Positions 62,583 to 64,000 of a stretch of DNA of 64,000 bases are shown one piece after another (within the stretch, counting starts at the first letter, position 1; each line of letters opens with the position of its first letter). A program made the translations under genes and the position numbers. Location: NCBI GenBank assembly GCA_022747635.1, contig JAKTNV010000005.1:36318336-36382335 (forward strand). The letters are read 5' to 3'. This stretch comes from Hetaerina americana. Taxonomy: Eukaryota > Arthropoda > Insecta > Odonata > Calopterygidae. The notes beneath the pieces were generated by a model that saw nothing but the letters and a program-made list of their open reading frames with translations, had not been told where the DNA came from and searched no databases.

Positions 62583-62629
62583 TTTGATGGATGGAATCCA
62601 ATGACGGCGGTCGAGCCGTTGAAACGTCA
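62583..62629 (+). other. Ribozyme-like TTGATGGATGG-stem-GAAACG motif
   Basis: TTTTGATGGATGG, then ACGGC, the loop GGTCGA, GCCGT and TGAAACGTC. The 5-bp stem is exact, but about 10 extra bases lie between the TGATGG part and the stem. Same arrangement as at 2.2, 9.4, 12.9, 35.3 and 36.2 kb. Confidence 0.3.
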
Positions 62630-62679
62630 AAACTACTTACTTATGTGAGTGTCCTTTCTTTGTGTTTCTATGTGTTTCT

Positions 62680-62857
62680 ACACTTATACATGTATATATA
62701 TATACATATATGTGTGTGCGGGTATATATGTATGTGTGTGTATGTGTGTGTACACACCTGTGTATATATATATACACAGGTGTGTACACACACATACACA
62801 CACATACATATATACCCGCACACACATATATGTATATATATATACATGTATAAGTGT
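62680..62857. repeat. Perfect 178-bp palindrome
   Basis: The two 89-nt halves (62,680-62,768 and 62,769-62,857) are exact reverse complements with no spacer; I checked every position. The arms consist of alternating TA, TG and CA runs with unique landmarks such as GCGGGTATATATG and ACACACCTGTG. Pairing stops abruptly at both outer ends. Confidence 0.97.
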
Positions 62858-62939
62858 GTCTGTATGTATAACTCTAGTATTTATCGCTCGTCAAACTAAA
62901 CATCCATATCTTCACAACTTATCATAAAAAATAATTTAA

Positions 62940-63650
62940 AATCTACTTCCTCTTCTTTGTTCAAAACGATGATGTCATCCTCTACGCACCCATAACACAC
63001 ATCACATGTTCTTTCCTCTTCATTCACTTTTCCTTCCTCTATATTTCCTCATCCTTCTCTGTCACTGCCTGCATCTCCGTCCTCATTTCTTTCCCCACTT
63101 CCACACCCCCTACTTTGTCTCATCAGACTACTTCTTTCCTGGGGTCTCTCCTTTCAACCTCATGCCTGCCATCTAAATCTCCCTCTCCCGCATCATCCTC
63201 GTTTTCTTCCCTCCTTCTCTACGCCTTCCTTCCACCACTCCTCCCCTCAGTTCTCTCCTTCATCCTCTGCAACCACTTTTCTGCCTATTCCTTTCCTCCC
63301 CGACTCTCTGTCTCGCACCCTCCCTCCACCTCCCTGCCGCCCCTTCGACCTCGGTCTCCCATTCTTTACGCCTCCCTTCCGGGAGGCGTTTCTCTCCGAC
63401 GAAGAGTAGCAGTAAAGAGCAAGGGGAGGGTATGCTGAGGAAAAATAAAAGCGAAGGATGTGATCCAGTAATTATTGGCTTGGAGACACAGGGAACATTA
63501 ATCCTCTGAGCCTGCCACCAAGGGTGAGGGAGAGTAAGAATGGAAGTAAGAACGGGGGAGGGTAGGGGATGAGCAGGAGAGAAAACTAGAAGTAGGAAGG
63601 GCAATCGAGTGGGTGGAGGAATGCATGACAACCACAACATAGAGGGGGAG
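62940..63650. other. Pyrimidine-rich then purine-rich island
   Basis: C/T-rich on the plus strand from about 62,940 to 63,380, switching to G/A-rich from about 63,415 to 63,650. The layout is the same as at 7.55-8.34 kb. Frames on both strands are low complexity; no gene is called. Confidence 0.6.
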
Positions 63651-64000
63651 ATATACTGATATCATAAGACTAACTCGCGCAATTAAGCGCCCTAAGCTCT
63701 GCGTTATTCGTCAAATTTTATAGACTCTTTCAATAAAATATGCGATTCTCTATGTTTCAGAGACATTGTGGTATTAACTTTTAAGTAGAACAATCATATT
63801 CTGCTTGCCAGATAGACATCAGAATCACAAACAAGGCAATAATGTTTATAATCAATATCCTCTATTTTTTAACATGTTACGCATTATTTTCCGTGTTTAA
63901 CTCTACTCATGAGCAACCGTAAGCTCTTAAACAAGGTTCCATTATGAGTTGATTCAGAAAGTCAATCTCACTGAGAGATCCAAGGTTGTAAAAGTAACAT
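63651..64000. other. No recognisable feature
   Basis: AT-rich sequence to the end of the window. Confidence 0.5.

Overview
The window looks like gene-poor, AT-rich nuclear DNA from an animal, most likely an arthropod and probably an insect. The evidence is the repeat content: several degraded mariner/Tc1-type transposons, non-LTR (LINE) reverse-transcriptase fragments, tRNA-derived SINE-like elements, and long (TA)n microsatellites. I found no convincing host exon, spliced gene, functional tRNA or rRNA gene, operon or prokaryotic feature. The species cannot be named from sequence alone. No search or alignment could be run, so family names rest on recognised motifs.

Layout. 0-2.9 kb: two LINE reverse-transcriptase fragments joined tail to tail, a head-to-head pair of tRNA-SINE-like arms around (TA)n/(TTTA)n, and a dead mariner. 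2.9-11.4 kb: mostly featureless AT-rich DNA with one SINE-like insertion (6.3 kb), a polypyrimidine/polypurine island (7.5-8.3 kb) and a fold-back repeat (9.3-9.6 kb). 11.4-16 kb: a Jockey/CR1-like LINE relic interrupted by a palindromic tRNA-SINE with clear target-site duplications, then two degraded LINE 3' ends. 16-30 kb: featureless DNA, C/T-rich islands, a LINE fragment with a SINE-like neighbour (24.3-24.85 kb), a fold-back (25.6 kb) and a compound TA array (28.9-29.1 kb). 30-36.4 kb is a dense repeat cluster: a SINE with 12-bp target-site duplications, two apparently identical 753-bp internally deleted mariners in opposite orientation, a rearranged third mariner, and a 227-bp inverted repeat set in (TA)n. 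36.4-59.6 kb: AT-rich DNA with recurrent C/T-rich islands, one Tc1/mariner-type relic (49.5 kb) and weak SINE remnants. 59.9-62.9 kb: a large inverted repeat carrying two tRNA-like modules, another LINE copy, a mariner scrap and a perfect 178-bp palindrome. 62.9-64 kb: another pyrimidine-then-purine island.

No genes work together here in a pathway sense. The shared theme is repeat architecture. Inverted pairs of repeats are bounded by long (TA)n tracts at 1.4-2.0, 36.1-36.4 and 60.0-61.0 kb, and LINE fragments end abruptly in (TA)n at 1.39 and 62.17 kb. A short motif (TGA-GA, a small GC stem, then GAAA) that recalls a hammerhead-ribozyme core recurs in six unrelated places. These patterns, the perfect palindrome, and the pair of mariner derivatives that still encode only a DNA-binding domain are the observations most worth following up.
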